NCBI RefSeq assembly: GCF_004923315.1 | Contig: NZ_CP039650.1 | Coordinates: 248,001 to 312,000, forward strand | Length of the DNA stretch: 64,000 nt | Direction: 5' to 3' | From: Azospirillum sp. TSA2s | GTDB lineage: Bacteria; Pseudomonadota; Alphaproteobacteria; Azospirillales; Azospirillaceae | Part shown: one piece after another, positions 35,787-43,935 of the stretch | How positions within the stretch are numbered: position 1 is the stretch's first letter | How the letters are laid out: each line of letters begins with the position of its first letter | Program-made: the position numbers and the translations under genes | Notes under the pieces: model-generated | The model's input: the letters and a program-made list of their open reading frames with translations, nothing else | Told to the model about the DNA's origin: nothing | Databases searched by the model: none

Positions 35787-37700
35787 ATGCCGATCCGACT
35801 GCTTCCCGAAACACTGGTCAACCGCATCGCCGCCGGCGAGGTGGTCGAGCGTCCCGCCGCAGCCGTCAAGGAGCTGGTGGAGAACGCCATCGATGCCGGC
35901 GCCACCCGCATCGACGTGGTGGCGCGCGACGGCGGCAAGTCGCTGATCGCCGTCACCGACGACGGCTGCGGCATGACCGCGGACGAACTGGTTCTGGCGG
36001 TCGAACGCCATGCCACCTCCAAGCTGCCGGGCGACGATCTGCTCGACATCCGTTCGCTCGGCTTCCGGGGGGAGGCGCTGCCCTCCATCGGCGCCGTCAG
36101 CTGCCTGACCATCACCAGCCGCGCCCGCGGCGCCGACAGCGCCTGGAGCCTGACGGTGGATGCCGGCGCCAAGGGATCGCCGCAGCCGGCGGCGCTGGCC
36201 CAGGGGACGCGGATCGAGGTGCGCGACCTGTTCGCCGCCGTGCCGGCCCGGCTGAAATTCCTGAAGGCGTCGCGCACCGAATACGACCACATCGCCGATT
36301 GCCTGGAGCGGCTGGCGATGGCCCATCCCGGCGTCGCCTTCACCCTCAGCGACGGCGGACGCGGCGGCCTGCGGCTGAGCGCGGCGCAGGGCGAATTGCT
36401 GGACGCCCGGCTGACCCGGCTGGGCGCCCTGATGGGCCGCGATTTCCAGGAGAACGCCGTGCCGGTGATGGCGCAGCGCGAGGGCGTGTCGCTGGCCGGC
36501 TGGATTGGCCTGCCCACCCTGCACCGCCCGACCGCCAAGCACCAGCACCTGTTCGTCAACGGCCGCCCGGTGCGCGACAAGCTGATGGTCGGCGCCGTGC
36601 GCGCCGCCTATGCCGATTTCCTGCCGCGCGACCGCCACCCGATGCTGGCGCTGTTCCTCGACATCGACCCCCAGGAGGTCGACGTGAACGTCCACCCGGC
36701 CAAGGCCGAAGTGCGCTTCCGCGACCAGGGTCTGGTGCGCGGCCTGATCGTCGGATCGCTGAAACACGCGCTGGCCGAGGCCGGCCACCGCGCCTCCACC
36801 ACCGTCGGCCTCGCTACGCTGGGCGCCCTTCGGCCAGAACAGTCCGGCGAGAGCGACAGCGGCTTCACCCCCTCCCCCCTCCCCTACGGACGTTCCGGCG
36901 GCGGGTCGGGTGGGAGTTGGGGTGGCTCCTATACGCCGACCGCCGTGCCGCGCGGTCTGGCGGAGCGCTCCGCCGCCTTCCAGGCACCGACCCAGACGGG
37001 CCTGCCGCCCTTGCAAGGCCGTCTCAGCGGCTTCGGCAACGGCTTCGCCCCTGGCGCCCGCCCGCCGGAATACCGCACCCCCGACCCGTCGGCGCAGAAG
37101 CCCGAGCCGCCGCCCGACAGCCACCCGCTGGGCGCGGCACGGGCGCAGGTCCACACCACCTACATCGTGGCCCAGACCCGAGAGGGAATCGTCATCGTCG
37201 ACCAGCACGCCGCCCATGAACGGCTGGTCTATGAACGGATGAAGACCGCCCTGCTGGAAGGCGGGGTAAAGCGTCAGGCCCTGCTGATCCCCGAACTGAT
37301 CGAGCTGGACGAACCCTCCGCCAACCGCCTGCTGGCTCGCAGCGCCGAACTGGCCGAGCTTGGTCTGGTGATCGAGGGCTTCGGCCACGGCTGCGTCATG
37401 GTGCGCGAAGTGCCGGCCCTGCTCGGCCAGTCCGACGTGAAGAACCTGATCCGCGACCTTGCCGAAGAACTGTCCGAACTGGGCGACGCCCTGTCGCTGA
37501 AGGAGCGCCTGGAGGAGGTCTGCGCGACGATGGCCTGCCACGGCAGCGTCCGCGCCGGCCGCACGCTGAGCGTCGACGAGATGAACGCCCTGCTGCGGCA
37601 GATGGAAGCAACGCCGCACAGCGGGCAGTGCAACCATGGGCGGCCGACGTACGTGGAGCTGAAGCTGGCGGATATTGAGAGGCTGTTTGGGCGGAGGTAG
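35787..37700 (+). CDS. mutL: DNA mismatch repair protein MutL
   Basis: Mismatch-repair ATPase/endonuclease of 637 residues. The GHKL ATPase domain has LVENAIDAGATRI, DDGCGM, ATSKL and SLGFRGEALPSIGAVS. A Gly/Ser/Pro linker (about 365-450) leads to the C-terminal domain with the nuclease motif DQHAAHERLVYE, plus ACHGSVRAG and GQCNHGRPT, as in species without MutH. I start at 35787 (MPIRLLPETL); an ATG two codons earlier is in frame. The linker DNA contains a G/C inverted segment. Confidence 0.95.
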   Translation: MPIRLLPETLVNRIAAGEVVERPAAAVKELVENAIDAGATRIDVVARDGGKSLIAVTDDGCGMTADELVLAVERHATSKLPGDDLLDIRSLGFRGEALPSIGAVSCLTITSRARGADSAWSLTVDAGAKGSPQPAALAQGTRIEVRDLFAAVPARLKFLKASRTEYDHIADCLERLAMAHPGVAFTLSDGGRGGLRLSAAQGELLDARLTRLGALMGRDFQENAVPVMAQREGVSLAGWIGLPTLHRPTAKHQHLFVNGRPVRDKLMVGAVRAAYADFLPRDRHPMLALFLDIDPQEVDVNVHPAKAEVRFRDQGLVRGLIVGSLKHALAEAGHRASTTVGLATLGALRPEQSGESDSGFTPSPLPYGRSGGGSGGSWGGSYTPTAVPRGLAERSAAFQAPTQTGLPPLQGRLSGFGNGFAPGARPPEYRTPDPSAQKPEPPPDSHPLGAARAQVHTTYIVAQTREGIVIVDQHAAHERLVYERMKTALLEGGVKRQALLIPELIELDEPSANRLLARSAELAELGLVIEGFGHGCVMVREVPALLGQSDVKNLIRDLAEELSELGDALSLKERLEEVCATMACHGSVRAGRTLSVDEMNALLRQMEATPHSGQCNHGRPTYVELKLADIERLFGRR

Positions 37701-37739
37701 GGGTTGCTCCCACCACGGGAGCACATGTAAGCTCCCTCC

Positions 37740-38036
37740 ATGAGGATCATTTCACGCCGAACTCTGCGGGAGCATTGGGAAAAGCCCGGTCGGGGTGACA
37801 GCGAGGCGCCGTTGACGGATTGGTTCAACGTGGTGCGCAACGTCGACTGGCCGGATACGGCAGCCGTCAAGGCTCAGTTCCGCTCAGCGTCTTTCGTGGG
37901 TGACCGGGTGGTCTTCAACATCGCCGGCAACAAATACCGGCTCGTTGCCGGGATCGATTACCGGTACCGCACGGTTTATGTGAAATGGGTCGGTACGCAT
38001 CGGGAATACGACTCCATCGACGTGAGGACGGTGTAA
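37740..38036 (+). CDS. higB: HigB-family mRNA interferase toxin
   Basis: Toxin of 98 residues of the HigB (RelE-fold) family, which cleaves mRNA on the ribosome. Characteristic blocks are REHWEKPGRGDSEAPL, WFNVVRNVDWPDTAAVK, GDRVVFNIAGNKYRLV and VYVKWVGTHREYD. The toxin gene precedes the antitoxin, the usual hig order; the antitoxin starts two bases after its stop. Confidence 0.9.
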   Translation: MRIISRRTLREHWEKPGRGDSEAPLTDWFNVVRNVDWPDTAAVKAQFRSASFVGDRVVFNIAGNKYRLVAGIDYRYRTVYVKWVGTHREYDSIDVRTV

Positions 38037-38038
38037 TC

Positions 38039-38413
38039 ATGGATATTCGCCCGATCCGGTCCGATCAGGACCACGCCGCCGCCCTGGAGGAAATCGACCG
38101 CCTGTGGGGCGCCGATCCCGACACCGCCGACGGTGCGCGGCTCGAAATCCTGATGATGCTGGTGGAGGCCTATGAAGAGGCGAACCACCCGATCCCGCCG
38201 AGCGATCCGATCAGCGCCATCGAGTTCATGATGGAACAGCGCGGGCTGACCCGGCACGATCTGGAACCGATGATCGGCAGCCGCGCCCGGGTCGCCGAGA
38301 TCCTGAATCGCAAGCGTGCCTTGACCCTGCCGATGATCCGACGACTGGCGGAAGGCCTGCATATCCCCGTCGATATCCTGGTGCGCGACTATCCCGTCCA
38401 GCGGGCAGCCTGA
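38039..38413 (+). CDS. higA: HigA-family antitoxin
   Basis: Antitoxin of 124 residues. It has an acidic N-terminal helix region (ALEEIDRLWGADPDT) and a C-terminal helix-turn-helix (MEQRGLTRHDLEPMIGSRAR, then LTLPMIRRLAEGLHIP) that would bind the operon promoter. GAGGACGG within the toxin gene precedes the ATG. It neutralises the adjacent HigB; autorepression is inferred from family. Confidence 0.9.
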   Translation: MDIRPIRSDQDHAAALEEIDRLWGADPDTADGARLEILMMLVEAYEEANHPIPPSDPISAIEFMMEQRGLTRHDLEPMIGSRARVAEILNRKRALTLPMIRRLAEGLHIPVDILVRDYPVQRAA

Positions 38414-38433
38414 CTCGACTTCCTCAACATAAC

Positions 38434-38460
38434 GGGCGGCGCCCTTTTCGAACGCCGCCC
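38434..38460. terminator. Hairpin between higA and the convergent NmrA-like gene
   Basis: GGGCGGCG-loop-CGCCGCCC stem of 8 bp with an 11-base loop between two convergent stops. No T-run follows, so its role as terminator is tentative. Confidence 0.45.
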
Positions 38461-38468
38461 GCCTACCC

Positions 38469-39080
38469 TCAGTACCCCACCGTGAACCGCTTGCGCTCTT
38501 GCTTCGGCGTTTCGATTTCGTCGACCAGCGCCACGGCGAAGTCCTCGTAGCTGATCCAGCTGCGCCCAGCGCCGTCCACCAGCAGCGCGTCGTCGCCCAG
38601 GCGGAACTTGCCCGTCCGCTCGCCCAGCACGAATTCGGCCGACGGCGACAGGAAGGTCCAGTTCAGGTCTGGCTCGGCCTTCAGACGGTCGAGGAACTCG
38701 GCGCCCTTGCTGGCTTCGGCCTTGTAGAGGTCCGGGAACTCCGGGGTGTCGATCAGGCGCACGCCCGGCGCCACCTCCAGGCTGCCGGCACCGCCGACCA
38801 CCAGATAGCGTGGCACGCCCGAAGCCTTCACCGCGCCGATCAGGCTGTCGGCGTCGCCCATCAGGAACATCACGGCGCTGACCACCGCGTCATGGCCAGC
38901 CAGCAGCGGGGCGAGCGCCCCGGCGTCGTTGGCGTCGCCGGCCTTCACCGTCAGGCCGGGGGCGGCGGCGACCTTGGTGGGGTCACGGACGATGGCGGTC
39001 ACGCTATGGCCGCGGCGGAGCAGTTCGGCCTGGATGCGGCTGCCGGCGCGGCCGGCGGCACCGATGATGGCGATCTTCAT
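38469..39080 (-). CDS. NAD(P)-binding NmrA/SDR-like reductase
   Basis: Rossmann-fold protein of 203 residues of the atypical SDR (NAD_binding_10) group. The nucleotide motif is IIGAAGRAGSRIQAELLRRG, and VSAVMFLMGDADSLIGAVKASGVPRYLVVGGAGS is the core strand series. AAGGA before the ATG at 39080 marks the start. It is divergent from an HxlR-type regulator with a 132-base shared region, a layout often seen with quinone or flavin reductases under redox control. Substrate unknown. Confidence 0.85.
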   Translation of the reverse strand: MKIAIIGAAGRAGSRIQAELLRRGHSVTAIVRDPTKVAAAPGLTVKAGDANDAGALAPLLAGHDAVVSAVMFLMGDADSLIGAVKASGVPRYLVVGGAGSLEVAPGVRLIDTPEFPDLYKAEASKGAEFLDRLKAEPDLNWTFLSPSAEFVLGERTGKFRLGDDALLVDGAGRSWISYEDFAVALVDEIETPKQERKRFTVGY

Positions 39081-39212
39081 GGCAGGTGTCCTTTCACTAA
39101 GTTTCCATTGGTGACTTGATGGCGGTTTGGAAATCTGGTGTAAAGAAGGCACCTTTTCGTTACATGGTCACCCGTGCGTAACCGCGGGCAGCCGGCTGCC
39201 GGGGGATTTGTC

Positions 39213-39620
39213 ATGCACCAGTGCGGAACCGATCAGGATGGAAACGCCTATGCCTCCGCCTGCCCGACGCGCCAAGCGCTGGACCGGATCGCCGACAAAT
39301 GGACGGTGCTGATCCTCGGTCTGCTGGAAGGTGGGCCGATGCGCTTCAACCAGCTGCGCCGCGAGATCGAGGGCATCTCGCAGAAGATGCTGTCGCAGAC
39401 CCTGAAAAGCCTGGAGCGCGACGGGCTGGTCAGCCGCAAGGTCTTCGCCACCGTGCCGGTCACCGTCGAATATTCGATCACGCCGCTGGGCGCGACGCTG
39501 GCCGAAACGCTGGTGCCCCTGCGCGTGTGGGCCGAGACCCACATCGCTCAGATGCTGGAGGCCCGGTCCGCCTATGACCGCAGCGACGAGGATGGACCGG
39601 CCCGGCTGGACGTCGCTTAG
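39213..39620 (+). CDS. HxlR-family transcriptional regulator
   Basis: Winged-helix regulator of 135 residues. Blocks CPTRQALDRIADKWTVLILG and RFNQLRREIEGISQKMLSQTL are typical of HxlR. Cys4 and Cys17 lie near the N-terminus; HxlR members such as QorR and HypR sense oxidants or quinones through such cysteines, so redox sensing is possible. GGGGGA precedes the ATG at 39213. It probably controls the divergent reductase. Its stop overlaps the convergent GH13 stop by a few bases. Confidence 0.88.
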   Translation: MHQCGTDQDGNAYASACPTRQALDRIADKWTVLILGLLEGGPMRFNQLRREIEGISQKMLSQTLKSLERDGLVSRKVFATVPVTVEYSITPLGATLAETLVPLRVWAETHIAQMLEARSAYDRSDEDGPARLDVA

Positions 39621-41302
39621 ACCGACTTGCCCGGCTTCACGTCCGCCTCCGTCCGGCGCAGCAGATAATCCAGCCCGCCGACCCGGAACCAGCGATAGCC
39701 ATAGGCCTCCATCACCAGACGGTGGCGGCCCTCGGCGTCGGGTTCGCTGTGGTCCTCCGACAGCAGGTTGACCAGCCGGCAGGATTCGCCGTGCCCGTCC
39801 ACGTCCAGCACGATCTCGCAGGGCTTGTCCGACAGGTTGTGCAGAACCACCACGCCGTTGTTGCGCCAGTCATAACGCAGGGCCAGCACCTCCGGCCGGC
39901 CGGTCTTCAGGATGCGGAAATCGCCCCAGCCGATCTCCGGGCACTCCTTGCGCATGCGGATGATGCGTTCGGTCCAGTTCAACAGCGATTCGGGATCGCG
40001 GCGCTGGATCGCGGCGTTGATCCGTTCGAACCCGAAGACGCCGCCGCTGATCACCGGGCTTTCCGGTTCGTCGGACTTGGTGAAGCCGCCATGCGGCTCG
40101 TCAGACCATTGCATCGGTGTGCGGGCGCACTCGCGTTCGGGCAGCGACAGGTCGTCGCCCATGCCGATCTCGTCGCCATAGCGGATGACCGGCGTCCCCG
40201 GCAGGGTGAACATCAGGCTGTAGGCCAACTCGATCCGCCGCCGGTCGTCGTGCAGCATCGGCGCCAGCCGCCGCCGGATGCCGCGGTCATAGAGCTGCAT
40301 GGATTTTTCGGGCCCGAAGGCGGCGAACACCGCCTGGCGCTGCTCGTCGGTCAGCCGGCCGAGGTCGAGTTCGTCATGGTTGCGCAGGAAGCAGCCCCAT
40401 TGCGCGGTGGCCGGACGCGGCTTGGTGATCTCCAACGCCTTGGCCAGCGGCCCGGTGTCGGCGGTGGCCAGCGCATAGAACAGGTGCTGGTTGACCTGGA
40501 AATTGAACATCATGTGGCAGCGGTCGCCGTCCTCGCCGAAATATTCCAGGTCGTCCTCCGGCAGGATGTTGGCCTCCGCCAGCAGCACGGCGTCACCGCG
40601 CCGCCACTGCACGAATTCGCGGAAGCTGCGCAGCATGCCGAACTGCTCCTTCGGCTTGGCGATGTCCGCTCCCTTCTCCGCGATGATGAAGGGAACGGCA
40701 TCCATGCGGAACCCGGCGACGCCCAGCTGGATCCAGAAGCCCATGATCTTCAGCAGTTCGGCATGCACCTCCGGGTGCGAGGTGTTCAGGTCGGGCTGGA
40801 ACTTGTAGAAGCGGTGGAAATACCAAGCCTTCGCTTCGCGGTCATAGGTCCAGGTCGATTTCTGCACGCCGGGAAAGACCATGCCCTTGTCGGCATTTTC
40901 CGGCTTCTTGTCCGACCAGACATACCAGTCGCGATACTTGCTTTCGGGATCGCTGCGGGCGTCCTTGAACCAGGGATGTTCGTCGGAGGTGTGGTTGATG
41001 ACCAGATCGATGATGACGCGGATGCCGCGCTGTTCGCAGGCATGGGTGAACTCCACGAAGTCGCCCAACGTGCCGTAGCGGGGATCGACGCTGTAGTAAT
41101 CGGCGACGTCATAGCCGCCGTCCTTCATCGGCGAGGTCTGGAACGGCCCCAGCCACAGGCAGGTCACCCCCAGCCCCTGCAGATAGTCCAATCGGCGCAA
41201 AAGCCCCTGGAAATCGCCGATGCCGTCGGCGTTGGCGTCCATGAAGGTCGATAGCGACAGATTGTAGATGACCGCGTTCTTGTACCAAAGGTCCCGGATC
41301 AT
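39617..41302 (-). CDS. GH13 trehalose-synthase-like alpha-amylase family protein
   Basis: Glycoside hydrolase family 13 enzyme of 561 residues. The (beta/alpha)8 barrel has nucleophile D201 (GVAGFRMDAVPF), acid/base E243 (LLAEANILPED) and D310 (LRNHDELDL). The blocks DGIGDFQGLLRRLDYLQGLG and VINHTSDEHPWFKDAR resemble trehalose synthase (maltose-trehalose isomerase), though maltase-type specificity is possible. GGAG before the ATG at 41302 sets the start. No other trehalose genes lie nearby. It diverges from a small membrane protein gene. Confidence 0.82.
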   Translation of the reverse strand: MIRDLWYKNAVIYNLSLSTFMDANADGIGDFQGLLRRLDYLQGLGVTCLWLGPFQTSPMKDGGYDVADYYSVDPRYGTLGDFVEFTHACEQRGIRVIIDLVINHTSDEHPWFKDARSDPESKYRDWYVWSDKKPENADKGMVFPGVQKSTWTYDREAKAWYFHRFYKFQPDLNTSHPEVHAELLKIMGFWIQLGVAGFRMDAVPFIIAEKGADIAKPKEQFGMLRSFREFVQWRRGDAVLLAEANILPEDDLEYFGEDGDRCHMMFNFQVNQHLFYALATADTGPLAKALEITKPRPATAQWGCFLRNHDELDLGRLTDEQRQAVFAAFGPEKSMQLYDRGIRRRLAPMLHDDRRRIELAYSLMFTLPGTPVIRYGDEIGMGDDLSLPERECARTPMQWSDEPHGGFTKSDEPESPVISGGVFGFERINAAIQRRDPESLLNWTERIIRMRKECPEIGWGDFRILKTGRPEVLALRYDWRNNGVVVLHNLSDKPCEIVLDVDGHGESCRLVNLLSEDHSEPDAEGRHRLVMEAYGYRWFRVGGLDYLLRRTEADVKPGKSV

Positions 41303-41614
41303 GGCCGCTCCATCCCTTTTGCCGATCCCCGGCCCAAAGCGGGGCCGACAGGCGGGGAACAGCGGCAGGGCCGATTTGGTTGCGCCGGAGAATCGGTCTT
41401 TGGCGGTACGAGGCCCTGCGGCAAAGTTGCAGGTCAGGCATCCGGCATCTGGCATGCAAAACTTTTTGCGGTGGCATGCCAGTTTGCTTATGTTGCAGCA
41501 CAGCATGACTTGGCCGTCACCGTGGGCGATCGCCGTCCGCGGGGGATGCCGTTTGCGGTCATGCGCTGTTGTTCCTGTCGACGCCCTCCCCTCCCCGATA
41601 AGGACGTTTTCCTC
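41303..41614. promoter_or_regulatory. Divergent region with perfect inverted repeat
   Basis: 312 bases between the GH13 gene and the small membrane protein. A perfect 9-bp inverted repeat, CTGGCATGC (41449-41457) and GCATGCCAG (41474-41482), frames an inner palindrome GCAAAA-ct-TTTTGC. The repeat is about 130 bases from either start, a plausible operator for a dimeric regulator serving both promoters. No promoter hexamers are clear. Confidence 0.55.
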
Positions 41615-41836
41615 ATGATCGAGACCCAGGCCCTTCTGTTCCTCGCGCTGACCGGCATGATCGGCCACGCCGTCTATATGGCCAGCGGCCGCGGCGGCTT
41701 CACCGTGATCGAGCCCGAGAAGGACGAGACGGAGGAAGAGCCGGGCATCCTGTTCTCCTCCGACCGCTTCCAGCAGGCGGCCCAGAATGAGGCGAAGTCC
41801 GACAAGGCCAAGGACCGCCCTTTCTGGATCGAATGA
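41615..41836 (+). CDS. Small single-helix membrane protein, unknown
   Basis: 73-residue protein with one N-terminal membrane helix (LLFLALTGMIGHAVYMASG) followed by a charged cytosolic tail rich in Glu and Lys (EKDETEEEPGI, FFSSDRF-like, then EAKSDKAKDR). AGGA is eleven bases before the ATG, and a strong terminator follows, so it is a self-contained unit. I do not recognise the family. Confidence 0.7.
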   Translation: MIETQALLFLALTGMIGHAVYMASGRGGFTVIEPEKDETEEEPGILFSSDRFQQAAQNEAKSDKAKDRPFWIE

Positions 41837-41855
41837 ATGATGCGGCCGACGAAAT

Positions 41856-41890
41856 GGGCCGGGGTGCTTTGCGCATCCCCGGCCCGTTTT
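41856..41890 (+). terminator. Intrinsic terminator after the small membrane protein
   Basis: Perfect 9-bp stem GGGCCGGGG and CCCCGGCCC with a 12-base loop, followed by GTTTT. It lies just after the stop and between two convergent genes. Confidence 0.8.
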
Positions 41891-41929
41891 CATCAGCCAG
41901 CTCCCTGAACCAGCCCCCCAACCGTCCTC

Positions 41930-43282
41930 TTACCCGTTGGCGGTGCTGGCGGCGGCTCCGACCGGGACGGAATGTCCGGTTTCACCCTGCTCGGCACGGC
42001 GCGCCAGTTCGGCGTTGCGGGCATGGTGTCGGGCCAGCATCGGCTTCAGAACCAGCAGCGCACAGGCCGCCGCGGTCAGGTCCATGGTGGCCGTGACGTA
42101 CAGCACGGTCGCCCAGGTGCCGGTGGCTTCCATCAGCAGGTTGCCCATCGGCACCAGCAGCGCCGCGACACCCTTGGCGCAGTAGAGGACGCCGTAGATC
42201 TTGCCGGCATGCTTGGTACCGAAGGTGTCGGCCGAGGTGGCGCTGAACAGGCTGTAGACTTCGCCCCAGGCTAGGAAGACCATGCCGCTGAGGATCAGGA
42301 ACATCATCGGGTCGTGGCCGAAGCGGCTCAGCATGATGATGCCGACGCCTTCCAGCGTGAAGGCGACGAACATGGTCGCCTCACGGCCGATGTGATCCGA
42401 AATGAAGCCGAACAGCGGGCGCGAGATGCCGTTCATCACGCGGTCCAGCATCAGGGCGAAGGGCAGAGCCGCCATGGTCAGGCCGAAGACGCTGACCGGG
42501 GCTTCCTTCACGCCCAGATCGTGGGCGATGACGCCCAGCTGGGCCACCGCCATCAGGCCGCCGGTGACGGTGCCGATGAACATCGCCCACATCACCCAGA
42601 ACACCGGCGTGCGGATCGCTTCGCCCAGCGTGTAGTCGCGGCGGGTCTGCGCGACCTTGGTGGAGGCCTTGACCTGCTCCTTCTGCGGCATGCGCAGGAA
42701 CAGCGCGGCGCAGATGATGATGGCGCCCTGCAGCAGGCCGAACCAGAAGAAGGTGGTCTGATAGCCGCTGCTGTGGATCATCGCCGAGATCGGCAGGATG
42801 GTGAGCGCCGAACCGGCGCCATAGCCGCCCGCCGTCAGGCCGACCGCCAGACCGCGCTTTTCCGGGAACCACTTCAGCGCGTTGTTGACGCAGGTGGCGT
42901 AGACGCACCCGACGCCGATGCCGCCGATGGCCGAGCCGACATACAGCATGCTGAGCGTGCCGGCATAGCTGTCGATGATCCAGGACAGGCCGGTGAAGAA
43001 GCCGCCGGCGGCGACGATCACGCGGGGGCCGTATTTGTCGATGAAATAGCCCTCGATCGGCGTCAGCCACGTCTGCACGACGACGAAGATGGTGAAGGCG
43101 GTCTGGATCGATGCGCGCGTCCAGCCATGGGTTGCCTGGATTTCCGGGACGAACAGCGTCCAGGCGTACTGGATGTTGGCCGCTGCCACCATGCAGACGA
43201 TGCCGACGACGATCTGCGTCCAGCGGACCGCATCGGTCACCGGCGGCGCCGATGCCGCCGGTTGTGAATTCATATGAGCCAT
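41930..43282 (-). CDS. oxlT: OxlT-like oxalate/formate MFS antiporter
   Basis: Twelve-helix major facilitator protein of 450 residues. Helices include the start VVGIVCMVAAANIQYAWTLF, the loop DKYGPRVIV after helix 2, and DHIGREATM in the middle loop, matching the oxalate/formate antiporter branch. GGGAGG precedes the ATG. No oxalate-degrading genes (frc, oxc) are in the window, so transport of another carboxylate is possible. Its 5' region is long and holds an operator-like palindrome and a possible attenuator. Confidence 0.85.
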   Translation of the reverse strand: MAHMNSQPAASAPPVTDAVRWTQIVVGIVCMVAAANIQYAWTLFVPEIQATHGWTRASIQTAFTIFVVVQTWLTPIEGYFIDKYGPRVIVAAGGFFTGLSWIIDSYAGTLSMLYVGSAIGGIGVGCVYATCVNNALKWFPEKRGLAVGLTAGGYGAGSALTILPISAMIHSSGYQTTFFWFGLLQGAIIICAALFLRMPQKEQVKASTKVAQTRRDYTLGEAIRTPVFWVMWAMFIGTVTGGLMAVAQLGVIAHDLGVKEAPVSVFGLTMAALPFALMLDRVMNGISRPLFGFISDHIGREATMFVAFTLEGVGIIMLSRFGHDPMMFLILSGMVFLAWGEVYSLFSATSADTFGTKHAGKIYGVLYCAKGVAALLVPMGNLLMEATGTWATVLYVTATMDLTAAACALLVLKPMLARHHARNAELARRAEQGETGHSVPVGAAASTANG

Positions 43283-43451
43283 CGTGCCTCCCGTTTAACT
43301 TGCCTGAGCCGGCGGCGCGGCCCCTCTCCCGGGGACCGGCACGCCAATCACGATTGCGGAATGACCCGGACGGACCGCTCTTGCTGACGGTTCCTTTCCG
43401 GAACTCGGCGCGGATGCCGACAATCGCTCGGAGTTCGATTGTCCCGATTTA

Positions 43452-43480
43452 GGAATGCCAGATATGTAATCTGGTATGCC
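43452..43480. promoter_or_regulatory. Operator-like palindrome upstream of oxlT
   Basis: GGAATGCCAGAT-atgta-ATCTGGTATGCC: twelve-base arms matching at ten positions around a five-base spacer, about 170 bases upstream of the oxlT start. The TGGTATGCCA core resembles operators of FadR/GntR-type regulators, which often control organic-acid transporters. The bound regulator is not encoded next to it. Confidence 0.55.
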
Positions 43481-43624
43481 AAAACCGGGGACAAAAAGAC
43501 ACCGACGGACGGATCGACGCCGTAGGCATACAGTCAGACAAAGTAAAATCTACAATTCGCGTCGCGCCGGATGCCCGGTCCACACCGGTTCTTGTGTCGG
43601 TTCACCCGCTTTGACGTAGGTTCT

Positions 43625-43656
43625 GCAAAAAGAAGCCGTGCCGGTACCTGCACGGC
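43625..43656 (-). terminator. Intrinsic terminator in the rsmD-oxlT region
   Basis: On the minus strand GCCGTGC-aggtaccg-GCACGGC is followed by TTCTTTTT. It is about 280 bases below the rsmD stop and 340 bases above the oxlT start. It may end the rluB-rsmD transcript, a small RNA, or act as an attenuator for oxlT. Confidence 0.8.
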
Positions 43657-43679
43657 CCCCCTCGAACGAGGGTGTGCAG
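43648..43679 (-). other. Hairpin competing with the terminator
   Basis: On the minus strand CTGCAC-a-CCCTC-gttc-GAGGG-gggcc-GTGCAG forms a long stem. Its GTGC part is the same as the 5' arm of the terminator, so only one of the two structures can form at a time, as in transcription attenuators. Confidence 0.55.
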
Positions 43680-43935
43680 TCTTAGGAGATAGATAGATGC
43701 CGCCGTTTCCATAAGGAACCGCATCGGCGACACATGATCTTTTGCTCGGATTGTTTTGGAACTCAACAGTCCGTTTCGTCTTTCCGCATGATGGAAAAAC
43801 ACGGATGTCCGTCTTGGAACGCAAGGGATGCGTCACCACCGGCCTTTGGGCATGGTCGGCAAAAAATGAAACTCGGGGGATTGAAACAGCGGACCGGCAA
43901 CCCCGGGGAGGGGACCGCGGTGTCCGTCCCTGCGG

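Larger units (their letters stand above)
43283..43935. other. Long intergenic region between rsmD and oxlT
   Basis: About 650 bases of lower GC than the surroundings, with no convincing gene in any frame. It contains, in minus-strand order, a possible antiterminator hairpin, an intrinsic terminator and a palindromic operator-like site, described separately. The stretch 43700-43900 has several A/T-rich runs and could encode a small RNA or a 5' leader of oxlT. Confidence 0.5.

Noticed and set aside
35328..37724. Nearly 800-codon open frame on the minus strand across mutL
   Set aside because: mutL on the plus strand has every family motif. The antisense product is His/Gln/Ala repetitive and resembles nothing.
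41471..41490. Possible sigma-54 promoter (TGGCAT...TTTGC) before the small membrane protein
   Set aside because: Spacing between GG and GC is 11 bases instead of 10, and the -24 element is imperfect. Better explained by the palindrome.
43534..43839. 101-codon minus-strand frame between rsmD and oxlT
   Set aside because: It crosses the terminator hairpins, lacks a ribosome site and has no protein-like pattern.
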